Assembly: GCA_040222995.1 (NCBI GenBank)
Contig: JAVKBW010000016.1
Coordinates: 372,001 to 436,000 of the forward strand
Source: JAVKBW01 sp040222995
GTDB taxonomy: Bacteria; Pseudomonadota; Alphaproteobacteria; UBA8366; Aestuariispiraceae
Direction: 5' to 3'
DNA length: 64,000 bases
Within the stretch, counting starts at the first letter, position 1. Each line of letters starts with the position of its first letter. The notes beneath the pieces were generated by a model. It did no database searches. It saw only the letters and a program-made list of their open reading frames with translations, and was not told the origin of the DNA. This document shows positions 17,789 through 25,718 of the stretch, one piece after another. The translations under genes were made by a program, and so were the position numbers.

Positions 17789-20095
17789 ATGACGGAACAG
17801 AATGTCACAGGTGAAGAAATCAGGACGGCGCTGACGCAGATTGCGGAAGCGACGCCTGCCGGTTCCGCCGCCAGAACAGTCGAGCAGATGAATGAGCGTC
17901 TGCCCGGCGTGTTCGAATACCTGACCGGTTTTCTGGAAGCGATATCCGAAAACACGGCTGATGCGGAAGCGCCGGAAGGGGAAACGGACGAAATCGCCGC
18001 TGCATACGATGCCGAAAGTAACACGGCAGAGGAATCCACTGACGTGGAATATCCGGCACAGCCGCCGCAGCAGCTCAGATACGAAGCGTATCCGAGCGAT
18101 AACGAAATGTCCGTTGATATAGAGCGGTTCATCGAAGAAGAATATACGACGCTGGCGCCGCAGGAACTGCGATACGAAGCATTTCCAAGTGACGAAGAGA
18201 TGGATGCGATTGCTGACGAACTTTCGCAGATCGAAACCGCCAGCGGTTCTGACATCATATTGTCCGATGCGGCAGAGCTCAGTTTCGGCGAAGCCCCGAC
18301 GCTGGACAGTTTCCAGGCGCCGCCGGCCAGCGTCGGCTCGCCATCGGCATTTTTCAATAATCTTACAGGCGGGAAGGTTCCCGGCGTCGATTCTATCGGC
18401 AAACTCGCCGGTGCCGTGCTCACCCCCGGCAGCGTTTCCGATTTCAAGTCGCAGCCGTCCCAGTCTTCTGGCGATGGCAATCAGCCTCTGATCGCGTCCA
18501 CGACGGCGGCGGCCGGAGCGAAAAGCGGCGAGAAACTCCCTGATTTCATCTCGGGCGGCGACGGCACGGACGATTCATTCTCCGCAACCACGCCGGTATC
18601 CGACGCGCCGTCCGGTCCCGTGACCATCGCCAAGAACACCCAGAACAATGTAGAAGTCGAAGGCGGCGGTCTTGATCTGGAAATCGACGACGTGGAGCAG
18701 ATCGAAGTTAACACCGGTTCCGATAACGACAGTGTGGAAATCGGCGATCTTACCGAAACCGACGCCACCAAGGTTACCGTAAACACCGGCGACGGCGACG
18801 ATGTGGTATTTGTCTCCGACCAGCAGACGGTCGGTGTCGATCTGAGCATCAATGGCGGTGAAGGCAACGACACGCTTGGTGGCAGCAACGGCAACGATGA
18901 AATTCTCGGTGAAGTCGGCGACGATACATTCTTCGGCGGGTCCGGCGGCGACACGCTCGACGGCGGCGTCGGCAACGACACGATTTTCGGTAACGGCGGC
19001 GAACAGCTTGCCAGTGCGCATGACTGGGAAGTCACCGAGGATATCCCGGTCTTTTCCGAGTTCCAGCCTTTCGATACCGGCAATGGCGTATCCGCGACGG
19101 AAGCGAATTATACCTTCGACAGCGCTACGACGGTTTCAGCGCGGCTGGTCTCGGTCGGTACCGCCAACACCAATTCGATCGGCTATTACAAGATCGGCGC
19201 TTCCGGTGAAATCTCCGATGTTACCTTCCTGTTCCAGGCCAATGGCGGATCGTCGGACCAGGCGGGCGATGTGATCGATATCGATGTTTCCGCCGGCGAG
19301 ACGCTTGGCCTGTTCATTTTCGCCGGCAGTACCGACGGGTTCGATACCGACGCCGGCCAATTTGAAATCAGGGATGCCAGCGGCGATCCGGCAACGACGG
19401 CCAGCACGTCGACCCAGCTTTTCTTCACGGATGGTTCCGGCGACACGGCGTTGACCGGCTCGCTGTATCATACCGACAATTCAGCAATGAATGCCGGCGG
19501 CAAGGACGCGGCCTTCGTCGGTTTCAATGACGCGAATGCCGGTTTGCGTATCGGTTTCGACGATGACGTACCGTTTATCGTCGATGACAAGGATTTCAAT
19601 GACGTTGTCATTGAACTGTTCGAACGCGCTTTCGACCCGAATGAATCAGATGACGATATTCTGCTGGGTGGCGACGGAAACGATTCGCTGTTCGGCGAAG
19701 GCGGCAACGACCTTCTCGACGGCGGCGCCGACGACGATACGCTTTTCGGCGGATCGGGCGACGATATCCTTATCGGCGGTACAGGGTCGGACAAGATGTA
19801 CGGTAACGAAGGCGACGATGTCTTCCAGTTTTCCAGCCTGTCCGAAATTCCATCCGGCGGGCGCGATATCATCAAGGATTTCGAAACCAACGGCGACACG
19901 ATATTCCTCGACGGTATTCTCACCGGTTCGGTGCTCGACAACCTTATTTCCGGCAACCTTACCATTACCGCGGTGCCCGGGACGGACGGACGGACGCTTG
20001 AACTTGGACTCGGCGACAAGACGATCGAGGTCAACCTGGTCGATGACGGTGTGTTCACGCTGGATCACATCACGACGACGGCCCCCGCAGCATAG
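17789..20095 (+). CDS. Secreted RTX calcium-binding protein with DUF4114-like module
   Basis: This 768-residue acidic protein starts at the ATG at 17789; a TTG at 17756 is less likely. The N-terminal ~260 residues are low-complexity and acidic and contain a duplicated unit, L-R-Y-E-A-[YF]-P-S-D, near residues 96 and 126. Nonapeptide RTX repeats (G-G-x-G-x-D-x-hydrophobic-x) occupy about 355-405 and 620-676. Between them lies a beta-rich region ending in I-V-D-D-K-D-F-N-D-V-V, the calcium-binding hallmark of DUF4114. There is no Sec signal peptide, as expected for a type I substrate with a C-terminal secretion signal. It lies between TolC-like and ABC-HlyD genes, so it is presumably their cargo. 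The role, adhesin or other surface protein, is unknown. Confidence 0.88.
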   Translation: MTEQNVTGEEIRTALTQIAEATPAGSAARTVEQMNERLPGVFEYLTGFLEAISENTADAEAPEGETDEIAAAYDAESNTAEESTDVEYPAQPPQQLRYEAYPSDNEMSVDIERFIEEEYTTLAPQELRYEAFPSDEEMDAIADELSQIETASGSDIILSDAAELSFGEAPTLDSFQAPPASVGSPSAFFNNLTGGKVPGVDSIGKLAGAVLTPGSVSDFKSQPSQSSGDGNQPLIASTTAAAGAKSGEKLPDFISGGDGTDDSFSATTPVSDAPSGPVTIAKNTQNNVEVEGGGLDLEIDDVEQIEVNTGSDNDSVEIGDLTETDATKVTVNTGDGDDVVFVSDQQTVGVDLSINGGEGNDTLGGSNGNDEILGEVGDDTFFGGSGGDTLDGGVGNDTIFGNGGEQLASAHDWEVTEDIPVFSEFQPFDTGNGVSATEANYTFDSATTVSARLVSVGTANTNSIGYYKIGASGEISDVTFLFQANGGSSDQAGDVIDIDVSAGETLGLFIFAGSTDGFDTDAGQFEIRDASGDPATTASTSTQLFFTDGSGDTALTGSLYHTDNSAMNAGGKDAAFVGFNDANAGLRIGFDDDVPFIVDDKDFNDVVIELFERAFDPNESDDDILLGGDGNDSLFGEGGNDLLDGGADDDTLFGGSGDDILIGGTGSDKMYGNEGDDVFQFSSLSEIPSGGRDIIKDFETNGDTIFLDGILTGSVLDNLISGNLTITAVPGTDGRTLELGLGDKTIEVNLVDDGVFTLDHITTTAPAA

Positions 20096-20147
20096 AGCGT
20101 GTTACGGTTCGATCGATATTGTTTACGGTCAATCGTGGACCGCTCTA
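20093..20147. repeat. Intergenic palindromic element with TAGAGCG/CGCTCTA ends
   Basis: The 92-bp gap between the RTX and ABC-HlyD genes holds TAGAGCG at 20093-20099 and its complement CGCTCTA at 20141-20147. Inside are two related direct repeats, TTACGGTTCGATCG and TTACGGTCAATCG. The AGAGCG...CGCTCT ends resemble dispersed palindromic elements common in alphaproteobacterial intergenic DNA. Only one copy is present in this window, so the repeat status is inferred. Confidence 0.4.
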
Positions 20148-20187
20148 AACGCTTTCTGCACAAGCGTGGCCCTGTATACTCGCTATC

Positions 20188-23184
20188 ATGAGAGACCTGT
20201 TAAGACGGTTGATGGTTGCGCCATGGAGCGCAACGCTTCTGATTATCGCCTCGGTGCTGGCCAATGTGCTGGCGCTGGCGACGCCGCTATTCGTTATCCA
20301 GGTTCTCAACCGGTTTCTCAGCGTCGGTGAATTTTCGACGCTGATAGCGCTGGTCGTCGGCGCGCTGGTCGCCATTGTTTTCGAAGTTATCCTGCGCGCG
20401 TCCCGCTTCAATCTCGCTCGGGCTCAGGGCGCCGTGCAGGATATGAATCTGTATACCGGCATCGGTGTCCTGCTGGGCGCTGCTTCGCCGCGTGAGCTGA
20501 AGTCGCTGATCGGCAAAGGCGGCAACCCGGTCGACAATCTTTCGTCGATCCAGCAGGGGCAAGGGCCGCACCATGTCTGCGCGCTGCTGGACTTTCCGTT
20601 CAGCGCCGTCTTCGTCGTCGTCATTTACCTGATCAGTCCGAACCTGGGTCTGATCGTCGGCGGCATCGTTGCGACCTATCTCGTCGTCTCGATCATCAGC
20701 ATTCGTGTCGGGCAGCACCGCCAGCAGGTTCTGGCCGCCGGCATTCGCTCCGCCGGCGGGCATCTGAAAACCAGCATGGCGCCGGGAACCCGGGCCCGCC
20801 TGTTCACCTCCGCGTCCGCCATGATCGACAACTGGCGCCGTCTCGCGGCAGGGCAGGTCGGCATGGTGCGCCTGCAGGCGAAACGCATGTCGTCCCAGCA
20901 AAGCAGTGCTGTTCTCTTTCAGGCAGCACTGACCGTCACGGTCATTTCCGTCGGGGCGATGATGACGCTGGACGGATCGCTGGACGTCGGATCGCTGATC
21001 GGCGTGAACATTCTGGCTGCGCGGGCGCTGATGCCGGTATCGCGGTTTGCATCGACCTATGAGGCGGCGCAGACATCCGCCCGCGCAACGCAGGAAATCG
21101 CGCGCTTGAAAGGAGTGTCGCTGGCTTCCGCCGAACGGCGTTCGCTAATCGGCGCGCTGGACCACATTTCCCTGCGCGGCGTAACGGCCAGGCCGACGGC
21201 GGACGGAATTGCGTATTTTCATCGGCTGGAAGCGACCCTGCGGCCGGGGCAGGTGACGGCGGTTTACAGTGAGGACAGAAACGCGGCGATCGGCTTTCTC
21301 GATCTGCTGACGCAAATGAAAACGCCGGTCGACGGCGCAATTCTGGTCAATGACGTTAATCTGGATTCGATATCCTTCGACTGGTGGCGAGGCCAGGTCG
21401 GGCACGTACCGGCCAATCCGGAATTCAGGGATGCATCCCTGCGGGAAAACTTCCTGGCTCTCGGACCGGGGTCCGAAGAAAAGATTCAACAGGCGCTGCA
21501 GGATGCGGGCGTCCGCAAGGCGGTTGAATCGCATCCGCAGGGGCTGGATATGCCGCTGACTGCGGATATGGCCGGTCTGCCGGCGGAAATCCGCTGGCGT
21601 CTCGGTCTGGCCCGGGCGCTGTATCTCGAACCGCCGGTGCTGTTGTTTGAATATGCCGCCGAGGTGATCGGGCAGACGATGTCAGACAAGTTGCCTGACG
21701 TTGCACAGCGGTTTGCAAATTCCGGCAAGATCATCGTACTGGCGACGTCGGACCGGGATAGCGCCAGAAAGGCGCATCAGATTATCGAACTGCCGCGCGG
21801 TAAGACGGCGATGGTGCACAAGGTTCGGGATGCCGAGCAGAATGTAACGCCAGCGCCGTTCGCGTCGGTTCCCGATGACTGGCGCGAACAGAACCGGGAT
21901 TCCGCCGGCGGCGATCTGACGGCGACGAGACGGGCGTCGCAGGCAATGGCCTTTGCCGTGATCGCCCTGGTCGCCGCCCTCGGGGCATGGTCGTATTTCG
22001 CCAAGCTGGACAGGGTCACCTCGGCCAGGGGAGAGGTCGTGCCCTCGGCCCAGGTTCAGACCATCGAGACACTGGAAGGTGGTATCGTCAGCGAAATTCT
22101 GGTCGCGGAAGGTCAGCTCGTTACGCATGGCCAGCCGATTATGGAGCTTGAAGCAGTCGCAGACGATGCGGATATCGGCGAGTTGTCGGCGCGCCTCAGT
22201 GCGCTGACGCTGAATGTCGCGCGGCTCGATGCCGAACTTCGCGGGGCGGAAACCTTCGAGGTTCCCGAAACGACGGCGCGAAACAATCGCGATCTTGCGA
22301 AGCAGGCCGAGGCGCTTTTCAGAACACGTCAGGCGAGGAAGCGGCTGGATATCAAGGCGCAGGAATTTGTTGTGCGGCAGCGTGAACAGGCGATCGTCGA
22401 GATAGATACCCGTATCAAGACATCCAGCAGGCAGATCGACATCGTCCGGCAACAGGTGGAGATCTCCGAAGGGCTGCTGTCCGAGGAACTCACGAACCGG
22501 ATGCTGCATCTGGATATTGTCAGCAGATTTGCACAGTTGGAAGCCGATCAGGCCCAGGCGAAGGCCGCGAAACGGACGGCGGAAGCCGCACTTGATGAAG
22601 CGAAAACGCAACTGGAACTGATCGAGGCCAGCTACGAGGAGGAAGCACGCACCGAACTGGACGCCGCAACGCAGGAGTTGCGCGAGCTCGGTAACCGGAT
22701 GGGCAAGCTCCAGAATACGCGAGATCGGCGGGTGTTGCGTTCGCCGATGGACGGCACGGTCAAAGCCCTGTCGACCTTTTCAAGAGGGGCGGTAGTCGGG
22801 CCGGGCGAGGTGGTCGCCGAAGTCGTTCCGAAAGATGACGCCTTTATCATCGAGGCTCTGCTCTCGGTATCTGAAATCGGGTTCGTTCAGCCCGGTATGG
22901 AAGCCCGCGTGCGACTGGCGACGCAGGATGCCTTTCGGTTCGACGCCCTGAAAGCAACGATACAGTCGATCAGTCCCGACAGCTTCACGGACGAGGACGG
23001 CAGGGCCTACTACAAGCTGCGTCTTTCGACTCGCGAAAGGGCGTTTCCGGGGAAGCAGCAGGACTACGACCTGGTACCCGGAATTCAGGTGAATGCGTCT
23101 GTGTTGCTGGGTGAAAGGACGGTATTAGAATACCTTGCGGCGCCGATTTTACGGAACATTTCCACAGCCTTCCGTGAGCGTTAA
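20188..23184 (+). CDS. Fused type I secretion protein: ABC exporter half with degenerate ATPase domain plus HlyD-family adaptor
   Basis: A single 998-residue frame joins two normally separate proteins. Residues 1-300 are a PrtD-like exporter membrane domain. Residues ~325-545 align by eye with an ABC nucleotide-binding domain but lack its chemistry. The Walker A position reads V-Y-S-E-D-R-N-A-A-I (359-368) with no GKS/T. The signature is L-P-A-E-I (464-468) before an intact R-W-R-L-G-L-A-R-A-L. Walker B ends F-E-Y (487-489) instead of D-E, and the switch histidine is Ser in A-T-S-D. A new membrane helix at about 588-604 begins an HlyD adaptor with a lipoyl-like half, a long coiled coil (~655-840) and a C-terminal beta barrel. 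It lies downstream of the TolC-like and RTX genes, so secretion of the RTX protein is inferred. An active ATPase partner must come from elsewhere, or the domain is structural. Confidence 0.85.
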   Translation: MRDLLRRLMVAPWSATLLIIASVLANVLALATPLFVIQVLNRFLSVGEFSTLIALVVGALVAIVFEVILRASRFNLARAQGAVQDMNLYTGIGVLLGAASPRELKSLIGKGGNPVDNLSSIQQGQGPHHVCALLDFPFSAVFVVVIYLISPNLGLIVGGIVATYLVVSIISIRVGQHRQQVLAAGIRSAGGHLKTSMAPGTRARLFTSASAMIDNWRRLAAGQVGMVRLQAKRMSSQQSSAVLFQAALTVTVISVGAMMTLDGSLDVGSLIGVNILAARALMPVSRFASTYEAAQTSARATQEIARLKGVSLASAERRSLIGALDHISLRGVTARPTADGIAYFHRLEATLRPGQVTAVYSEDRNAAIGFLDLLTQMKTPVDGAILVNDVNLDSISFDWWRGQVGHVPANPEFRDASLRENFLALGPGSEEKIQQALQDAGVRKAVESHPQGLDMPLTADMAGLPAEIRWRLGLARALYLEPPVLLFEYAAEVIGQTMSDKLPDVAQRFANSGKIIVLATSDRDSARKAHQIIELPRGKTAMVHKVRDAEQNVTPAPFASVPDDWREQNRDSAGGDLTATRRASQAMAFAVIALVAALGAWSYFAKLDRVTSARGEVVPSAQVQTIETLEGGIVSEILVAEGQLVTHGQPIMELEAVADDADIGELSARLSALTLNVARLDAELRGAETFEVPETTARNNRDLAKQAEALFRTRQARKRLDIKAQEFVVRQREQAIVEIDTRIKTSSRQIDIVRQQVEISEGLLSEELTNRMLHLDIVSRFAQLEADQAQAKAAKRTAEAALDEAKTQLELIEASYEEEARTELDAATQELRELGNRMGKLQNTRDRRVLRSPMDGTVKALSTFSRGAVVGPGEVVAEVVPKDDAFIIEALLSVSEIGFVQPGMEARVRLATQDAFRFDALKATIQSISPDSFTDEDGRAYYKLRLSTRERAFPGKQQDYDLVPGIQVNASVLLGERTVLEYLAAPILRNISTAFRER

Positions 23185-23200
23185 GTCACTGTAAACTCTA

Positions 23201-23219
23201 TGGTTAATTCTGTTAACCA
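23201..23219. promoter_or_regulatory. TGGTTAA-N5-TTAACCA inverted repeat
   Basis: A perfect 7-bp inverted repeat with a 5-base spacer lies 17 bases after the ABC-HlyD stop codon and about 150 bases before the VPLPA-CTERM gene. It has no T-run, so it looks more like a protein-binding site than a terminator. Confidence 0.35.
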
Positions 23220-23371
23220 GACGTTTATGTCAACGCATGTTCACAATAACAACTGCGCCTCTCTAATGTTGACTACATGCATGGCTGTTGTCATTCGCAT
23301 ATCTGCATCTGTATCGCTTCCGCCGGTGACCTGCTAGGAACACTGCACCTGAATTGAATTGAGTATCTGGT

Positions 23372-24139
23372 ATGAAAACTGTTCGCATCCTTGCCCTTGT
23401 TCTGACCGGCTTGTTTTCAAGCGTGGCTGCGCAAGCTGCCACTCTCTCAAACGGCGGATTTGAAGGGTCCTTAAGTCCCTGGACGCATATTGGTATTGTG
23501 ACAAACCCCGGAACTGAAACGTTGCAAGGTGGGTTTGGTGACAATTTGTCTCCTACGGAAGGCGACAATCAGGCGGTTTTATTGGGGAATGGCAATGGCG
23601 TAGGTGCGGTCAGTTTTACTGATACCAAGAATTTTTTACTAAGTGATTCAACGCTAATTGATGCATCCTTACCTGGTACTTTGAATTCGTTTGAATTGTT
23701 ATTCGATTCTGGTGCGGCTATTAAGCAGGATTTTGTGAATGTTGTTGCTGGCGAGACTGTATTTTTTGACTTTGCGCTATCGACACAGGAAGTGTCGTTT
23801 GGAGCATTTGGTCCTTCAAATCCAGCACCGGATGCAGCCTTCTTGTTCGTCGATGGAAAATTTATTCAAATTGCAGTAGCAACTGAGGTAACGCCTCCAA
23901 CACTGTTGCTAAATCAGGAAGTTTCTGATGGCTATGCGGCGTTCCAATATACTTTCCAAAATTCCGGACCTCAGACAATCGGGTTGGTAATGTTCGATAT
24001 TGCTAATTCGCAAGGTAACACACGATTGTTCGTAGATAATTTCCAAATTGCTGCGATACCGTTGCCTGCCGCACTGCCGTTGTTCGTTGCGGCTCTTGCG
24101 GGTCTGGGCTGGATCGGCCGTCGTCGGCGCCTAGCCTGA
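23372..24139 (+). CDS. Secreted VPLPA-CTERM sorting domain protein
   Basis: This 255-residue protein has an N-terminal signal peptide (M-K-T-V-R-I-L-A-L, cleaved near V-A-A-Q-A-A). The C-terminal tripartite sorting tail is I-P-L-P-A-A-L-P-L-F, a hydrophobic segment, then a G-R-R-R-R cluster, characteristic of the VPLPA-CTERM class handled by an exosortase-like system. The mature N-terminus L-S-N-G-G-F-E-G resembles carbohydrate-binding-like beta modules. The coding sequence is clearly more AT-rich than its neighbours, with many TTA, ATT and AAT codons, suggesting recent acquisition. No exosortase gene is in the window. A terminator follows at once. Confidence 0.8.
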   Translation: MKTVRILALVLTGLFSSVAAQAATLSNGGFEGSLSPWTHIGIVTNPGTETLQGGFGDNLSPTEGDNQAVLLGNGNGVGAVSFTDTKNFLLSDSTLIDASLPGTLNSFELLFDSGAAIKQDFVNVVAGETVFFDFALSTQEVSFGAFGPSNPAPDAAFLFVDGKFIQIAVATEVTPPTLLLNQEVSDGYAAFQYTFQNSGPQTIGLVMFDIANSQGNTRLFVDNFQIAAIPLPAALPLFVAALAGLGWIGRRRRLA

Positions 24140-24165
24140 CCATAAAGCTGTTCAAATAGTTTTGA

Positions 24166-24190
24166 CGCCGTCCGACAGGGCGGCGTTTTT
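24166..24190 (+). terminator. Rho-independent terminator
   Basis: CGCCGTC, a six-base loop and GGCGGCG form a 7-bp GC-rich stem with one T-G pair, followed immediately by TTTTT. It lies 27 bases after the VPLPA-CTERM gene. Confidence 0.8.
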
Positions 24191-24363
24191 GTTTGCGAAT
24201 ATAGTTTCTGAATACATAAGATTTTACGGAAGAATATTTTTCTATTATTCGAAACCCCCAGAGAAAACGGAAACACACTCTCCTTCATGCGGACTATACT
24301 TCCACCATATTCTGCCTGAAATATTGATTGGCGGCGAACTAGTCGGCAAGAAAGGCCTGCGAC

Positions 24364-24639
24364 ATGTATCGAGTATCTGTTTCCTGCGATGAGCCGCTGA
24401 ATCAGGTGTCGCGCATCATCGATATCCTGCGTCGTATGGGGGCCGGCCTGACAGCGATGGATCTGATGCAGGTCGGTGGGGAAGAATTCGAGATCACGAT
24501 CGACTATTCTTTCGCCGATGCCGCTCATGTGGAAACTTTTCTGGCGCGCCTTCATCTGGTGCCCGGCGTTGAGGTACTCGATAGCCAGGGACTGGTGCAG
24601 CTTGTTGTGCCTGCTCGATGTGCGTCTGGGTCCGATTAA
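24364..24639 (+). CDS. Small ACT-like domain protein
   Basis: This 91-residue protein begins Y-R-V-S-V-S-C-D-E-P-L-N-Q-V-S-R-I-I-D-I-L-R-R-M-G-A. The pattern of a beta strand, a helix containing an I-I-D-I-L-R-R core, and a second strand matches ACT domains such as the small subunit of acetohydroxyacid synthase. The ATG has AGAAAGG upstream. It precedes the PLP dehydratase gene by 77 bases and may be in the same transcript, where a stand-alone amino-acid-sensing ACT subunit would make sense. That coupling is inference; the domain call rests on pattern reading only. Confidence 0.55.
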   Translation: MYRVSVSCDEPLNQVSRIIDILRRMGAGLTAMDLMQVGGEEFEITIDYSFADAAHVETFLARLHLVPGVEVLDSQGLVQLVVPARCASGSD

Positions 24640-24716
24640 CGTGATCCGTTTCCGGCCGGTTGATCGACAGGTGTCTTGTATGGCTTGATGTAACCTCGCT
24701 ATGCCTGGATACAGTG

Positions 24717-25718
24717 ATGCCCGATACGATAACGATTGAAGACGTCATGGCCGCCAGAAAGCGGCTTGAGCCGCTGATCCGGTCGACACCCATGGAGCGG
24801 TCGGTGTCGCTTTCCGACCGCCTGAAGTCAGAAATCCATCTGAAACTTGAACATCATCAGATCACCGGCAGCTTCAAACTGCGCGGCGCAACCAACGCCA
24901 TTCTGTGCCTGACGGACGAACAGCGCGCCTGTGGCGTTGTCGCGGCGTCGACGGGCAATCATGGCCGGGGGCTGGCCTATGCGGCGCGGGAAGCGGGTAT
25001 TCGCTGTGTCATCTGCATGTCCGAACTGGTGCCGGACAACAAGGTGAAGGGCATCGAGGCGCAGGGCGCCGAAATTCGTATCATCGGCCGGTCGCAGGAC
25101 GACGCTCAGGTGGAGGTTGACCGTCTGGTCGCCGAAGAGGGCATGACGATGCTGCCGCCGTTCGATCACCCGGATATCATTGCCGGTCAGGGCACGCTGG
25201 GTCTGGATATTTTCGATGACCTGCCGTCTGTCGAAACCGTTCTTGTCCAGCTTTCCGGCGGCGGTCTGATGGCGGGTGTCGCGCTGGCCCTGAAATCGAT
25301 GAAGCCGGATGTCCGGATTGTTGGCGTCTCGATGGAGCGGGGCGCGGCGATGATCGAAAGCCAGCGGTCGGGCAAACCGGTTTTCGTGCCGGAAATCCCG
25401 ACCCTTGCCGATTCTCTGGGTGGCGGAATCGGCCTCGATAATCGCTACACATTCCCGATGGTGCGCGATCTCGTGGACGAGATGATCACGATCAACGAAC
25501 ACGAAATCGCGGAAGCCATTCGCCACGCCTACTGGCAGGAACGGCAGATTGTCGAAGGATCGGGCAGTGTGTGCATCGGCGCTCTGCTGGCCGGCAAGAT
25601 CAAGGACCCCGGGATTTGCGTCGCGCTGGTCAGCGGCGGCAATATCGACATGACCCTGCACAAACGGCTGATCGACGGCGAAGACGTCGATGTTGCCGGG
25701 GAAGAAAAGGCGGCCTGA
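24717..25718 (+). CDS. eutB: PLP-dependent threonine dehydratase-like enzyme, EutB type
   Basis: This 333-residue fold-type II PLP enzyme has the cofactor lysine in T-G-S-F-K-L-R-G-A near residue 50, S-T-G-N-H-G-R-G near 77 and a Q-L-S-G-G-G-L loop near 178. The ATG at 24717 is chosen over upstream alternatives. It overlaps the next gene by one base (TGATG). Pairing with an ornithine-cyclodeaminase-family gene is the eutB-eutC arrangement of ectoine/hydroxyectoine catabolism. The same two families also form BhcB-BhcD of the beta-hydroxyaspartate cycle. No ectoine hydrolase, ectoine importer, bhcA or bhcC is nearby, so the pathway is open. Confidence 0.72.
   Translation: MPDTITIEDVMAARKRLEPLIRSTPMERSVSLSDRLKSEIHLKLEHHQITGSFKLRGATNAILCLTDEQRACGVVAASTGNHGRGLAYAAREAGIRCVICMSELVPDNKVKGIEAQGAEIRIIGRSQDDAQVEVDRLVAEEGMTMLPPFDHPDIIAGQGTLGLDIFDDLPSVETVLVQLSGGGLMAGVALALKSMKPDVRIVGVSMERGAAMIESQRSGKPVFVPEIPTLADSLGGGIGLDNRYTFPMVRDLVDEMITINEHEIAEAIRHAYWQERQIVEGSGSVCIGALLAGKIKDPGICVALVSGGNIDMTLHKRLIDGEDVDVAGEEKAA

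Noticed and set aside
17731..17814. A 27-codon frame starting M-K-T-S-I-S-D-L-F-E just before the RTX gene
   Set aside because: It ends in the RTX coding region in another frame, and I see no ribosome-binding site strong enough to claim a leader peptide.
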